Shown here: piece by piece, positions 14,365 to 22,962 of the stretch
Layout of the letters: each line of letters starts with the position of its first letter
Position numbering within the stretch: the first letter of the stretch is position 1
Source of the DNA: Actinomycetota bacterium
GTDB lineage: Bacteria; Actinomycetota; Acidimicrobiia; Acidimicrobiales; Poriferisodalaceae
Assembly (NCBI GenBank): GCA_002724355.1
Contig: PBOM01000052.1
Coordinates: 26,457 to 63,962, forward strand
Direction: 5' to 3'
Length of the DNA stretch: 37,506 nt
The notes under the pieces: model-generated
Database searches by the model: none
What the model saw: the letters and a program-made list of their open reading frames with translations, nothing else
What the model was told of the DNA's origin: nothing
Program-made: the position numbers and the translations under genes

Positions 14365-16820
14365 CCACAGTAGACGACACGTTGCTCGGCAACCCTTACG
14401 AGCTTTTGAACCGGCCGCTAAAGGACCTCCTCGGGCTTGCGGCATCGATCCGAGATTCTGTTCACGGTACTCGAGTGACATACAGCCCGAAGGTCTTCAT
14501 ACCCCTCACAATGCTTTGCCGTGACAAGTGCGGTTATTGCACCTTTGCGCAGCCACCGGCCCGATTAGACCACCCCTATCTAGAGCCTGAAGAAGTGCTC
14601 CAAATCGCCTCTCATGGCGCCAGCCAAGGCTGCCATGAGGCTCTCTTCACTTTAGGTGAACGCCCCGAGTTGCGGTACCCAGTTGCCCAGGATTGGCTAT
14701 CTGAGCGCGGCTACGACAGCACAGTCCACTACCTGGTGGAAATGTGTCGTCTAGTGCGCGACGAAACTGGTCTTCTCCCCCACGCCAACGCCGGCGCACT
14801 TTTCGACGAGGAACTCGCAGCGCTTCGGCAAGTAAGCCCAAGTCAGGGCATGATGCTCGAAACACTGAATGAAGATTTGCTTTGCCATCGTGGTTGCCCT
14901 GACAAAGAACCCCAGCGGCGATTGGCGACCCTCAAGTCAGCTGGTGAGCTCCAGATTCCTTTCACGACTGGCCTGCTTGTCGGAATCGGGGAATCGCCTC
15001 GTGACCGCATTGATGCACTGTTAGCCATACGCGATAGCCATCTGAGTTTTGGGCACATCCAAGAGGTAATCATTCAAAATTTCTTACCCAAACTTGGGAC
15101 CGCCATGCACAAAGAACTTCCGTGCCCCCCAGACGACTACCTTCAAGCAATCGCTCTCGCTCGCATTATTCTGCCTTCGGATATCCACCTTCAAGCACCA
15201 CCAAATCTGTCTGATGATTTTGGGGGCCTTTTGGAAGCGGGGATCGACGACTGGGGAGGTGTCTCACCGGTTACGGCTGACCATGTGAACCCGGAGCGGC
15301 CTTGGCCGGATTTAGAGCTACTGAAAGAAGTAACTGAGGATCGAGGATTTGTTCTTGCGCCACGGTTAACAATTCATCCCGAATATGCGTTAGATCGTGA
15401 TCGATGGCTAGATACCGACAACCACTTCCCTGTTCTCGACAGAAGTGATGCTGAAGGTCTCGGACGCGACGATCCTGGGTCTCAAATGCCCGAAAAGACC
15501 ATGGAGAACCGCGATGCAGGATCGGGAGCTGACGTCCTAGTTGCCGACGAGAACAGCACCCAGTGGTACTCGGGCGGAGCCACCCATTCGCCGATGACGT
15601 TAGTGCCGAGTCGGTCCTCTGCTCGGGGACGGGTCAAGGAGATTCTTGACGGCGTCTTAATGGGCCAAGAGGTAGGCGTTGACGAGATTATTGCGCTCTT
15701 CGGTGCTCGAGGAACGGAGGTACCTGCGGTCGCCGAGGTAGCAGATCAGCTCCGCCGGGACTCGGTGGGTGAGACAGTGACCTGGGTCCACAACAGAAAT
15801 ATCAACTACACCAACGTGTGTACCTTTAAGTGCCGATTTTGTGGGTTTTCTAAAGGCCCCCTCTCTTTGAACTTAAGAGGGACCCCATACATGCTGACGC
15901 TCGGGGATATCCAGGAACGCGTCATCGAAGCCGCTCGCCTGGGCGCAACCGAAGTGACGCTTCAAGGAGGGATTCACCCAAGTTTTGATGGCGATTACTA
16001 CATAGATGTCTGCAAGGCCATCCAAGACGTTGTTCCTGATATGCACCTGCATGGTTTCACTGCACTAGAGGTCATCGAGGGAGCCAAACGCCTCGGTGAA
16101 TCTCTAGTGGAGTACCTTTTGCGCCTGAAGGCAGCCGGACTTAAGTCACTGCCTGGTACGGCGGCGGAAGTGCTTTACGATGAAGTCAGAGACGTGCTGT
16201 GCCCTGACAAAATATCTACGGATGAATGGCTTGAATGCCATGAAGCGGCCCACTCCGTGGGGCTCCACTCAAACATCACAATTATGTTTGGGTCGATTGA
16301 AGAGCCTCGACATTGGGCGAATCACATTGTCAGGACTCGCTCTTTACAGAAACAAACGGGGGGCTTTACCGAGTGGATTCCTTTGCCATTTGTCCATATG
16401 GCCAGTCCGATTTATCTACAACGACAAGCACGTCGCGGTCCTACCTTTAGGGAGACACTTCTAATGCATGCCGTCGGCAGAATCGCATACAGCGGCCTCA
16501 TCGATAATGTTCAGGTCTCGTGGGTCAAAATTGGCGCAGAAGGCGCAAAGCAGATCTTGATGGCCGGCGCCAACGATCTCGGAGGGACGTTGATGGACGA
16601 AAACATCAGTCGTGCCGCTGGCGCTCAGCACGGTCAAGGGCTCGTCGAAGGAGACTTTCGAAATATTGTGGAGCCTCTAGAACGAGTACTACGCCAACGG
16701 ACAACTTCTTATCGGGAAGCAGATGGACGCCCCATGGTGGTCAACTCTGCGACGATGAGCGCTGACAACCCAACTGATAAGAAACTGATTCCTGTCACCG
16801 CTCTTGGAGATCAGATTTAA
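14361..16820 (+). CDS. fbiC: FO synthase FbiC (fused CofG-CofH)
   Basis: Makes the 8-hydroxy-5-deazaflavin chromophore FO of coenzyme F420 from tyrosine and a flavin-pathway pyrimidine. 819 residues with two radical-SAM halves. The CofG half holds Cys53-x3-Cys57-x2-Cys60 (CRDKCGYC) and ALFTLGERPE. The CofH half holds Cys487-x3-Cys491-x2-Cys494 (CTFKCRFC), LQGGIHP and the PLPFVHMASP region. The linker, about residues 360-420, is polar and looks disordered. Fusion of the two enzymes is typical of actinobacteria; archaea have them separate. Translation is coupled to the HxlR gene by a 4-base overlap. Other F420 genes (fbiA, fbiB, fbiD) are not in this window. Confidence 0.97.
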   Translation: MTTVDDTLLGNPYELLNRPLKDLLGLAASIRDSVHGTRVTYSPKVFIPLTMLCRDKCGYCTFAQPPARLDHPYLEPEEVLQIASHGASQGCHEALFTLGERPELRYPVAQDWLSERGYDSTVHYLVEMCRLVRDETGLLPHANAGALFDEELAALRQVSPSQGMMLETLNEDLLCHRGCPDKEPQRRLATLKSAGELQIPFTTGLLVGIGESPRDRIDALLAIRDSHLSFGHIQEVIIQNFLPKLGTAMHKELPCPPDDYLQAIALARIILPSDIHLQAPPNLSDDFGGLLEAGIDDWGGVSPVTADHVNPERPWPDLELLKEVTEDRGFVLAPRLTIHPEYALDRDRWLDTDNHFPVLDRSDAEGLGRDDPGSQMPEKTMENRDAGSGADVLVADENSTQWYSGGATHSPMTLVPSRSSARGRVKEILDGVLMGQEVGVDEIIALFGARGTEVPAVAEVADQLRRDSVGETVTWVHNRNINYTNVCTFKCRFCGFSKGPLSLNLRGTPYMLTLGDIQERVIEAARLGATEVTLQGGIHPSFDGDYYIDVCKAIQDVVPDMHLHGFTALEVIEGAKRLGESLVEYLLRLKAAGLKSLPGTAAEVLYDEVRDVLCPDKISTDEWLECHEAAHSVGLHSNITIMFGSIEEPRHWANHIVRTRSLQKQTGGFTEWIPLPFVHMASPIYLQRQARRGPTFRETLLMHAVGRIAYSGLIDNVQVSWVKIGAEGAKQILMAGANDLGGTLMDENISRAAGAQHGQGLVEGDFRNIVEPLERVLRQRTTSYREADGRPMVVNSATMSADNPTDKKLIPVTALGDQI

Positions 16821-16853
16821 CTCTGCGTTAATCGCATACCAGTTAGGCAGGCC

Positions 16854-17075
16854 CTAGATGGTTGTCGACTCTGGTTGTTGACCAATTATCGCTACGGCCT
16901 TTTCGACCGATCTCCGTGCTCTCGTTACCCGCTTCTCTATTTCAGGCCGCTGTGCTTTCACCCCATCTTCATCGATCGCAGACTGAATAGCCGCTATTCC
17001 AAGATCGGCAAGCTCTTCGGCGATTGCGATTAAGCGTTCCCGAAGATCTTCGAGTTGTTGCTCCACGTCACTCAT
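16854..17075 (-). CDS. Small helical protein downstream of glcF
   Basis: 73 residues, nearly all predicted helix: VEQQLEDLRERLIAIAEELADLGIAAIQSAI then a basic helix KRVTRARRSVEKAVAIIG. Looks like a short coiled coil; no family recognised. It is probably real because its ATG overlaps the glcF stop by 8 bases (ATGAGTGA) in the same style as the glc genes, so it would be made with glycolate oxidase. Role unknown; it could be a chaperone-like or accessory subunit, but nothing in the sequence shows this. Confidence 0.68.
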   Translation of the reverse strand: MSDVEQQLEDLRERLIAIAEELADLGIAAIQSAIDEDGVKAQRPEIEKRVTRARRSVEKAVAIIGQQPESTTI

Positions 17076-18228
17076 CTTTCGTAATTAGGGCGTCAACGAT
17101 CTCTAGCGGGTGCCGCACTTCCAGTCCCCCAGACCGAAGGTGCAGCAAACAGCCCGGGTTGGCGCTGGCAACTTCTTGAGCGTCCGTTTCCTCTATTGCT
17201 TGAATCTTTCGATCACGCACATCGGAAGCTATTTGAGGGTGAAAGGTGGAATACGCACCACCGGCACCACAGCAAAGACCATCGTCGTCCAAAGACACTG
17301 TTTCGACATATCGACCCAGAACTTTGTATACAGATTCATGACTACGTTGAACGTGCCTCAAATGGCAAGGGTCCTGCACCACAATTCGCGGGGAAAGCCC
17401 GCTTTTCTTGGGAAGATCGTCGAGATGTTGAGCCAACCATTCGTGAACGTCCAGAACCCGCTCACTGAACAGTCTTGCAGAGTCGGTGCCCAGAAGATGC
17501 CCATAGTCTTTGAGCTGGGCTCCGCAGCCCGCGGAATCTACGAGAATAGGAGCGGTGCCCGGAAATGCTTGCATCGTTCGCAGAGCCAGCCGTCGCGCCT
17601 CAGGCGCCAATCCGGCGTGAACGTGAAGCGCACCACAACAGCTCGCACGTTTGTCAGGAAATGCAACCCCTGCACCGGTTGATTCCAGCACCCTCTGGAC
17701 TGCTCGGTGAGTGTCACGCATCCAAGCGTCCATGATGCATCCAGTAAATAGCCAAACGTCGCTTCCACTGGGGATCAAAGACCGTTGAAGGATCGGAATC
17801 GGGGGAAGCCCGAGTCTTCTGGGAACCAGACGCAACCTTTGCATGATCCCTATCACTGTGGACCCAACCCTCAAAGCTTTTCGCCAACCCAACGCCCTGT
17901 AACCCAGCCTTGCCCACCAAGGTTGGTATCGCGTCTGTGTTGCTAACGCCTCGCGGGTCGTCTCCATCATCGACCCAAATTGGACTCCTGCCGGGCAAGC
18001 TGTCTCGCACCCGCGGCATTGAATGCAACTATCGATGAATTCAACAAACTCTTCATTGATGGCCCCTTCGTGGTGCGCCTGTTTCATTAGCGCGATACGC
18101 CCTCTGGGTGAAGCTGATTCCTCTTGTGTGACTCTGTAAGTAGGACAGTGTGGAAGACATAAGCCGCAGGACACGCACGAAACCAGATCTTCTGTTGGTA
18201 TAGGCAGATCGATTGGGATGTTTTTCAT
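17068..18228 (-). CDS. glcF: Glycolate oxidase iron-sulfur subunit GlcF
   Basis: Electron-transfer subunit of membrane-associated glycolate dehydrogenase (glycolate to glyoxylate), 386 residues. Two [4Fe-4S] motifs: CVSCGLCLPHCP (Cys18, 21, 24, 28) and CIQCRGCETACP (Cys68, 71, 74, 78). Two CCG domains follow, with ASCCGALHVHAG and GLCCGAGGAYS. The middle region around RYQPWWARLGYRALGW is weakly hydrophobic. Last of glcD-glcE-glcF; its ATG overlaps the glcE stop by 4 bases. Confidence 0.94.
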   Translation of the reverse strand: MKNIPIDLPIPTEDLVSCVSCGLCLPHCPTYRVTQEESASPRGRIALMKQAHHEGAINEEFVEFIDSCIQCRGCETACPAGVQFGSMMETTREALATQTRYQPWWARLGYRALGWRKALRVGSTVIGIMQRLRLVPRRLGLPPIPILQRSLIPSGSDVWLFTGCIMDAWMRDTHRAVQRVLESTGAGVAFPDKRASCCGALHVHAGLAPEARRLALRTMQAFPGTAPILVDSAGCGAQLKDYGHLLGTDSARLFSERVLDVHEWLAQHLDDLPKKSGLSPRIVVQDPCHLRHVQRSHESVYKVLGRYVETVSLDDDGLCCGAGGAYSTFHPQIASDVRDRKIQAIEETDAQEVASANPGCLLHLRSGGLEVRHPLEIVDALITKDE

Positions 18229-19142
18229 CGAACAAGGACCTGCCGGCCGGGATTCAATCGGTTGTTCGGGTCAAGGCGATCTTCAAGGTCCTTCATCAAG
18301 GAGAGATTCACATCACTGATGGTTCGGTGCGGCGCGACGCAGTCCGTGTGGATGACCCCTACCCCTACTTCAGCTATCCACCTCTCCCCAGGCTTTTGCG
18401 CATGTCCCCTAAGCTCTTTTGGTTCAACCGTTAGACGCCCCGCAGTCGGCAAAGAAGGCGGACCTGTGACCTCTTCAAAATCAAATAGCGACGCTTGGGC
18501 AGCAACGTCTGAAACAACCCCTTCAATACACACCCATACTTGGTTCCCGTCCCACAGAATCGCGGAGGGGCGATACATCTGGTTAAAAATTTCGAACGGG
18601 TCCAAGAATCCAGTAAACCACCGAGTCACCGCAGGAATTGGAAGACACCTCAAAGTAACTTCGGCTATACATCCGAACTTACCTAGCGATCCCACCATAA
18701 GCCTGCACAAATCGTAACCCGAAACATTTTTCACGGTCGGCCCGCCAGACGACACGATTTGTCCGCTGTGGTCAATGTGACGAATCTGAAGGACTAAGTC
18801 ACGGATGTGCCCATATCTCAGCCTCCTCAAACCACTGTGACCTACCGATAAGACGCCCCCAACTGTTGCCTCTGGCGCCATATCAAATGGGACCATCTGA
18901 CCATGACGTGCCAGTTGCTCCGTAAGTTCGCCCAATGTTGTGCCTGCGCCACAGCGAACAGTCATTTCCTCAGGCTCATGAGACCAGATACCGATAGGAG
19001 CCCGGACTTCCCGGGTGCCGGGTTCAGGCGTTCCGCCGACCGCCCATTGCGTTCGCCCGCCGACCACAGTGACCGGATCGCTCGCTCCAACGACGTTGGC
19101 GAATTCAAGGACTCTCTGATCAACTTCTCCTACGGGACTCAT
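18225..19142 (-). CDS. glcE: Glycolate oxidase subunit GlcE
   Basis: FAD-binding (VAO/PCMH-type) subunit, 305 residues, somewhat shorter than the Escherichia coli protein of about 350. The FAD-binding half is visible as VTVVGGRTQWAVGGTP, MTVRCGAGTTLGEL, PEATVGGVLSVGHSG and KNVSGYDLCRLMVGSLGKFG. The C-terminal part ends in LDPNNRLNPGR, a common closing motif in this family. The start overlaps the glcD stop and the end overlaps the glcF start, each by 4 bases, so the three subunits should be made in fixed ratio. Confidence 0.92.
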   Translation of the reverse strand: MSPVGEVDQRVLEFANVVGASDPVTVVGGRTQWAVGGTPEPGTREVRAPIGIWSHEPEEMTVRCGAGTTLGELTEQLARHGQMVPFDMAPEATVGGVLSVGHSGLRRLRYGHIRDLVLQIRHIDHSGQIVSSGGPTVKNVSGYDLCRLMVGSLGKFGCIAEVTLRCLPIPAVTRWFTGFLDPFEIFNQMYRPSAILWDGNQVWVCIEGVVSDVAAQASLFDFEEVTGPPSLPTAGRLTVEPKELRGHAQKPGERWIAEVGVGVIHTDCVAPHRTISDVNLSLMKDLEDRLDPNNRLNPGRQVLVR

Positions 19143-20578
19143 ACCCAGGCTCCATCAGGCACATGTTGTCCGAACGAGTCGCTGCAACGGGACCCCGATG
19201 GCAAAACTTTGAGAGGGTTTGCGAAGCCATCCGGATCGAGTGCTTCTCTCACGAGATCCTGAGTCGCCATGTCGTGAGCGCTAAACAACATTCCCATATA
19301 GTCGCGTTTTTCGAGCCCGATGCCGTGCTCCCCACTCAGCACTCCGCCCGCTTCGATCGAAGCCGTAACTATTGCCCTTCCAGCAGCTTGCACTCTTTCG
19401 AGCACCCCTTTCTCGTCAGCGTCGTAGGCCAGGATGGGGTGGAGATTTCCGTCCCCTGCGTGGAAGACGTTGACGGCGATCAGGTCATAGGCATCTGCAA
19501 TTTGGTAAACCTTTTCGAGGACCTCAACAAGCTTCCCTCGAGGGACGACGGTGTCATGCAGGTAGTAGTCCGGCTTAATTCGAGCGACTGCTCCAAAGGC
19601 ATTCTTCCGCCCTTTCCACAACAAGGCCCTTTCAGCATCGTCAGCTGCAACGCGCACGCTCCCCACCTGATGATGTTCTGCGACTGCGCGCACAACCTCA
19701 ACGCCATGCTCCACTCCGCCGGGAAGCCCATCCAACTCCACGAGAAGGACTGCGTCAGCTTCGGTGGGATACCCCGCGTTTACGAACGCCTCCACGATTT
19801 CGATAGCTCGCTGGTCCATCATCTCTAGCGCTGCGGGGATTAAACCGGCGGCAATAATCGATGAGACGGCCGCTGCGCCGTCGCGTACGTCGGCGAAATC
19901 CAGGAGCAGAGTGCGGACTTCGGGCGGGTTAGGGGTGAGGCGCACCGCCACTTTCGTTGCTATGCCCATTGTGCCTTCTGAACCGATAAATAGGCCCCGC
20001 AGGTCATAGCCCGGTGACTCAGGGGTCAAGTCCCCTAACAGCGTGACTCGACCGTCGGGAAGAACCACTTCTACTGCCGCGACGTGTGCGCTGGTAACGC
20101 CGTAGGCGAGGCAGTGAGGCCCACCACTATTGTTCGCAACGTTGCCCCCTATCGAACACACCTGTTGGCTGGAAGGGTCGGGTGCGAAATGGAATCCGAG
20201 GGGCGACAGTTCCCGGCTGAGATCCAGATTAAGGACCCCAGGTTCAACCCACGCGATTCGATTGTCGATATCGACGTCGAGAATTTTGTTCATTTTTGCG
20301 GTGGCGATAACTACAGGATCCCCAACCGGAACTGCGCCACCAGCCAAACCCGTCCCCGACCCGCGTGCAAGGAAGGGCCTGTCGTGTTTTCGACAGGCTA
20401 GAACTATCTGTTGAACTTCCTCTGTGTCGATCGGAAGACAGACGATCATGGGGTCGCCTTTCAACACGGAACCGTCTTTGGAGTAGAGCCCCAATTCGAA
20501 GTCCCCATCGCGCGCGCGATCACCCAGAAACGAACGCAGATCTGAAAGAAGCTTCTCGTCAGCAGACTTATGCACCAT
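19139..20578 (-). CDS. glcD: Glycolate oxidase subunit GlcD
   Basis: Catalytic FAD subunit of glycolate dehydrogenase, 479 residues. N-terminal FAD_binding_4 domain with ARGSGTGLAGGAVP (71-84), GGNVANNSGGPHCLAYG and GSEGTMGI; C-terminal FAD-oxidase_C domain with NVFHAGDGNLHP and SGEHGIGLEKRDYM. First gene of the glcDEF operon; together with the adjacent subunits this separates it from stand-alone D-lactate dehydrogenases. No ribosome site precedes the ATG; TACGAT on the minus strand (20588-20593) is a possible -10 box 9 bases upstream. Glycolate is a major phytoplankton exudate, so use of algal carbon is an inference. Confidence 0.94.
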   Translation of the reverse strand: MVHKSADEKLLSDLRSFLGDRARDGDFELGLYSKDGSVLKGDPMIVCLPIDTEEVQQIVLACRKHDRPFLARGSGTGLAGGAVPVGDPVVIATAKMNKILDVDIDNRIAWVEPGVLNLDLSRELSPLGFHFAPDPSSQQVCSIGGNVANNSGGPHCLAYGVTSAHVAAVEVVLPDGRVTLLGDLTPESPGYDLRGLFIGSEGTMGIATKVAVRLTPNPPEVRTLLLDFADVRDGAAAVSSIIAAGLIPAALEMMDQRAIEIVEAFVNAGYPTEADAVLLVELDGLPGGVEHGVEVVRAVAEHHQVGSVRVAADDAERALLWKGRKNAFGAVARIKPDYYLHDTVVPRGKLVEVLEKVYQIADAYDLIAVNVFHAGDGNLHPILAYDADEKGVLERVQAAGRAIVTASIEAGGVLSGEHGIGLEKRDYMGMLFSAHDMATQDLVREALDPDGFANPLKVLPSGSRCSDSFGQHVPDGAWV

Positions 20579-20586
20579 GACGAACG

Positions 20587-20593
20587 TATCGTA
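20587..20593. promoter_or_regulatory. Overlapping divergent -10 boxes (candidate)
   Basis: TATCGT on the plus strand (20587-20592) lies 5 bases before the GTG at 20598. Its near complement TACGAT on the minus strand (20593-20588) lies 9 bases before the glcD ATG. Only 19 bases separate the two start codons and neither has a ribosome-binding site. No -35 boxes are recognisable, so confidence is low. Confidence 0.3.
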
Positions 20594-20597
20594 GGCT

Positions 20598-21350
20598 GTG
20601 AACGTGACGAAGCCCTTAATCGCATCAAATCCTGATCGCGAATGGTTGTCTTACGAAGACCCAAGTGAACACAGGACTTGGCTTTTTGACATAACTTTTC
20701 TTATGAGCAATTGGACTTGCATATACGGGGCCGGCTGTCCCGGCGTTGCATCCGAGCCGGCTCCTGAAGCTCAGTTGGGGTGCTGCACACACGGCGCATA
20801 CATTTCAGACGATTCCGACCTAGCTCATGTTCGTTCTCAGGTCGAACAGCTATCCAGCAGGGTGTGGCAATACAAAGGGCTAGCGAGCGAACTAGGGGGT
20901 CCCTTGTGGCAGGACGATGAGGGATGGTGGCGGACCCGGGTGGTTGATGGCGCCTGCATCTTCCAAAACCGCCCTGAGCACCCGGCTGGTGCCGGATGCG
21001 CATTTCATTATCTGGCCGTTGAATCAGATAGTTCTCCAATGAGCACAAAACCAGAAATTTGTTGGCAAGCTCCGATACGTCGAGAGGACCATGAGACTGT
21101 CACTGGGCACATTTATACGATGGTGCGTGAGTGGGAACGTCGCGACTGGGGAGGAGAGGAGACCGACGTCTGGTGGTGGTGCACCTCTGATGCACAAGCG
21201 CACGTCGCCGCAGAAGCCGTTTACCAGCATATGGAAGAAGAACTAACTGCTGTCTGTGGCACAGTTATCTACGGCTGGTTGCGTTCCGAACTCGACAAGA
21301 GGCGCTCTGAGGCTGTTCCGCTGCCCCACCCCACTGTAAGACGAGCTTAA
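20598..21350 (+). CDS. Cysteine-cluster protein, YkgJ-like
   Basis: 250 residues with nine cysteines: Cys41, 47, 62, 63, 120, 134, 155, 195 and 220. The arrangement CIYGAGC, GCC, VDGACIFQNR, GAGCAFH and KPEICWQ resembles YkgJ-type Zn/Fe-cluster proteins, and closely similar sequences are widespread as hypothetical proteins in actinobacteria (from memory). RRDWGGEETDVWWWC is another conserved-looking block. Metal binding is likely; enzymatic role unknown. GTG start, 19 bases from the divergent glcD start; the block YEDPSEHRTWLFDITFL before the first cysteine argues against a later start. Convergent with the small acidic gene, stops 2 bases apart. Confidence 0.8.
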   Translation: MNVTKPLIASNPDREWLSYEDPSEHRTWLFDITFLMSNWTCIYGAGCPGVASEPAPEAQLGCCTHGAYISDDSDLAHVRSQVEQLSSRVWQYKGLASELGGPLWQDDEGWWRTRVVDGACIFQNRPEHPAGAGCAFHYLAVESDSSPMSTKPEICWQAPIRREDHETVTGHIYTMVREWERRDWGGEETDVWWWCTSDAQAHVAAEAVYQHMEEELTAVCGTVIYGWLRSELDKRRSEAVPLPHPTVRRA

Positions 21351-21352
21351 AA

Positions 21353-21589
21353 CTAGGTCTCGTCGCTGTCGTTGTCCGTGTCGTCAAAATCCGCGTATTT
21401 TGCCGCTAGGTCCGAGTAGTCATCGTATTTTTCGGCTAAATCGCCATACTGATCGTCGGGCGCGTCTTCCTCTTCTTTCGCGAACAAATCAGGTTCATCG
21501 AAATCGAAGTCTTCAACGGAGAAAGCGGCAGCATTCTCGCGTTGAAATTTTCGCGCCTCTTCGTATCGGCGATGACGACCCTTCTTCAC
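21353..21589 (-). CDS. Small acidic protein with repeated DLAxKY motif
   Basis: 78 residues: a basic head KKGRHRRYEEARKFQR followed by a very acidic tail. The tail holds a tandem repeat, DLAEKYDDYS then DLAAKYADFD. The GTG at 21589 is preferred because GAGGAG lies 6 bases upstream; the open frame extends to 21640 but that extension contains the ribosome site. No known domain. The charge pattern suggests a nucleic-acid or protein-binding adaptor, which is a guess. It follows the RNase D gene after 116 bases, in which I see no clear promoter. Confidence 0.68.
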   Translation of the reverse strand: MKKGRHRRYEEARKFQRENAAAFSVEDFDFDEPDLFAKEEEDAPDDQYGDLAEKYDDYSDLAAKYADFDDTDNDSDET

Positions 21590-21705
21590 GGATGGCTCCT
21601 CGTTTTCAAACCGCCAAACTCGCGATCGAGGCGCTATCAAAAGGGCAGATCAACGCACAACGATCATCTCTTTTCTAGCAGATTCATACGCGAAAAATTG
21701 AGTGG

Positions 21706-22962
21706 TTAGCGATTGAAAGGCTCTATATTTTTAAAAGTCGTGTTTCCACGCTGTTCAAGCACTAAGCCAGCTTTTTCAAATGCTAGAGCTGCTCGGCCCT
21801 CCACCAGGTCTTTTATCGGTTCACCGACCAAATCGGAGCGCCAACCGGTCGCTAAGCGAGAATTCGGTGAGCCTCGTAAAAAATCATTGATATCTGAACG
21901 CGTGGCGAGTAGCGCTGGATCAAGTGCTTCATCTTTTGCGACTTGCGAGATCCAAGCGGACACCAGAGTTACAGCCGCCCTCAAGTCTTTGTCTAGTTGA
22001 GGACTTTCGTCAGGCTCTAGGGTCGCCAGCTGATCTGGCGAAAGGGCCAGCCCTTTCTCAACTAGTTCGATGATTTCAGTTCCATTTGTGTCTTTGAGAT
22101 AACGACCATCGAAACCTCGTACCGACTTCAGTTCACTTGTTGACCTGGGTGCACGTTGAGCAATTCCCACAAGAGCTAAGTCCGAAAGTACAAAACGGGT
22201 CGGTACGTCACGGCTCTGCGCTGTTCTCTCGCGCCACTCCGCCAAGAGAGCAGCTACGCAGCGAGCCTTACCCGTAAGATGGCGTGCTTCTTTTATGCGG
22301 GTCCAAGCGAGCTCGGGAGCAACGTTGGGTTTCATGCGGTCTCGCATGCGTTGACATTCAGTAGTCGCCCAGTCCTGTCGGTTTAGCTGCTTTAGATCAG
22401 CCAGTAAGCGGTCATGCACCTCGAACAAGTAGCGCACATCGTTAGCGGCGTAATCTCTTTGATTCGGTTTGAGCGGCCGCTCCAACCAATCGGTTAAGCG
22501 GTCCCCCTTGGGTAGCCGAACCCCTGTATAACGCTCGACAAGGGACGACAATGATGGCGTAGTCATTCCAACGAAACCGGCTGCTACCTGGGTGTCGAAT
22601 AGATTCTTCGGCACGGTTCCACAAGCACGTTCCAGTACTTCAAGATCTTGTGCAGCAGCGTGCATAACAAAGGTGGCGTTACTGTCCAAAGCATCCGCTA
22701 AGGGAGCCACGTCTACCTCTAAGGGGTCCACCAGATAAATGTTGTTGCCGATCTGGAGTTGGAGGAGTGCGAGGTTCGGCCAATAGGTTCTCTCTCTGTG
22801 AAATTCAGTGTCGAGCGCAATTCTTGATGCGTTCGCCGCTTCGCTAGCGAGGCCTCCAAAAGCGGTTGAGTCTCGGATCCACGCGTAGTCTGCGGAGTGG
22901 TTATCCGTGGGCGTTGTGTCAGGAGATGATTTGTAGCCAGCCAACGTCCTTCGGCGCGTCAC
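21706..22962 (-). CDS. rnd: Ribonuclease D
   Basis: 3'-to-5' exoribonuclease of the DEDDy family, about 418 residues, acting on tRNA and other small RNA ends. Exonuclease motifs: RIALDTEFHRERTY (first Asp and Glu), VMHAAAQDLEVL (second Asp) and DYAANDVRYL (Tyr and last Asp), all present. HRDC domains follow (ALALVGIAQRAPRS-like and the DPALLATRSDINDFL region). The GTG at 22962 overlaps the rhodanese TGA (GTGA) and is preferred; the frame extends to 23001 inside the rhodanese gene. Confidence 0.92.
   Translation of the reverse strand: MTRRRTLAGYKSSPDTTPTDNHSADYAWIRDSTAFGGLASEAANASRIALDTEFHRERTYWPNLALLQLQIGNNIYLVDPLEVDVAPLADALDSNATFVMHAAAQDLEVLERACGTVPKNLFDTQVAAGFVGMTTPSLSSLVERYTGVRLPKGDRLTDWLERPLKPNQRDYAANDVRYLFEVHDRLLADLKQLNRQDWATTECQRMRDRMKPNVAPELAWTRIKEARHLTGKARCVAALLAEWRERTAQSRDVPTRFVLSDLALVGIAQRAPRSTSELKSVRGFDGRYLKDTNGTEIIELVEKGLALSPDQLATLEPDESPQLDKDLRAAVTLVSAWISQVAKDEALDPALLATRSDINDFLRGSPNSRLATGWRSDLVGEPIKDLVEGRAALAFEKAGLVLEQRGNTTFKNIEPFNR

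Noticed and set aside
17110-17682. 190-codon plus-strand open frame opposite glcF
   Set aside because: Shadow of glcF, whose cysteine motifs and overlaps are unambiguous.
19163-19828. 221-codon plus-strand open frame opposite glcD
   Set aside because: Shadow of glcD; no recognisable domain.
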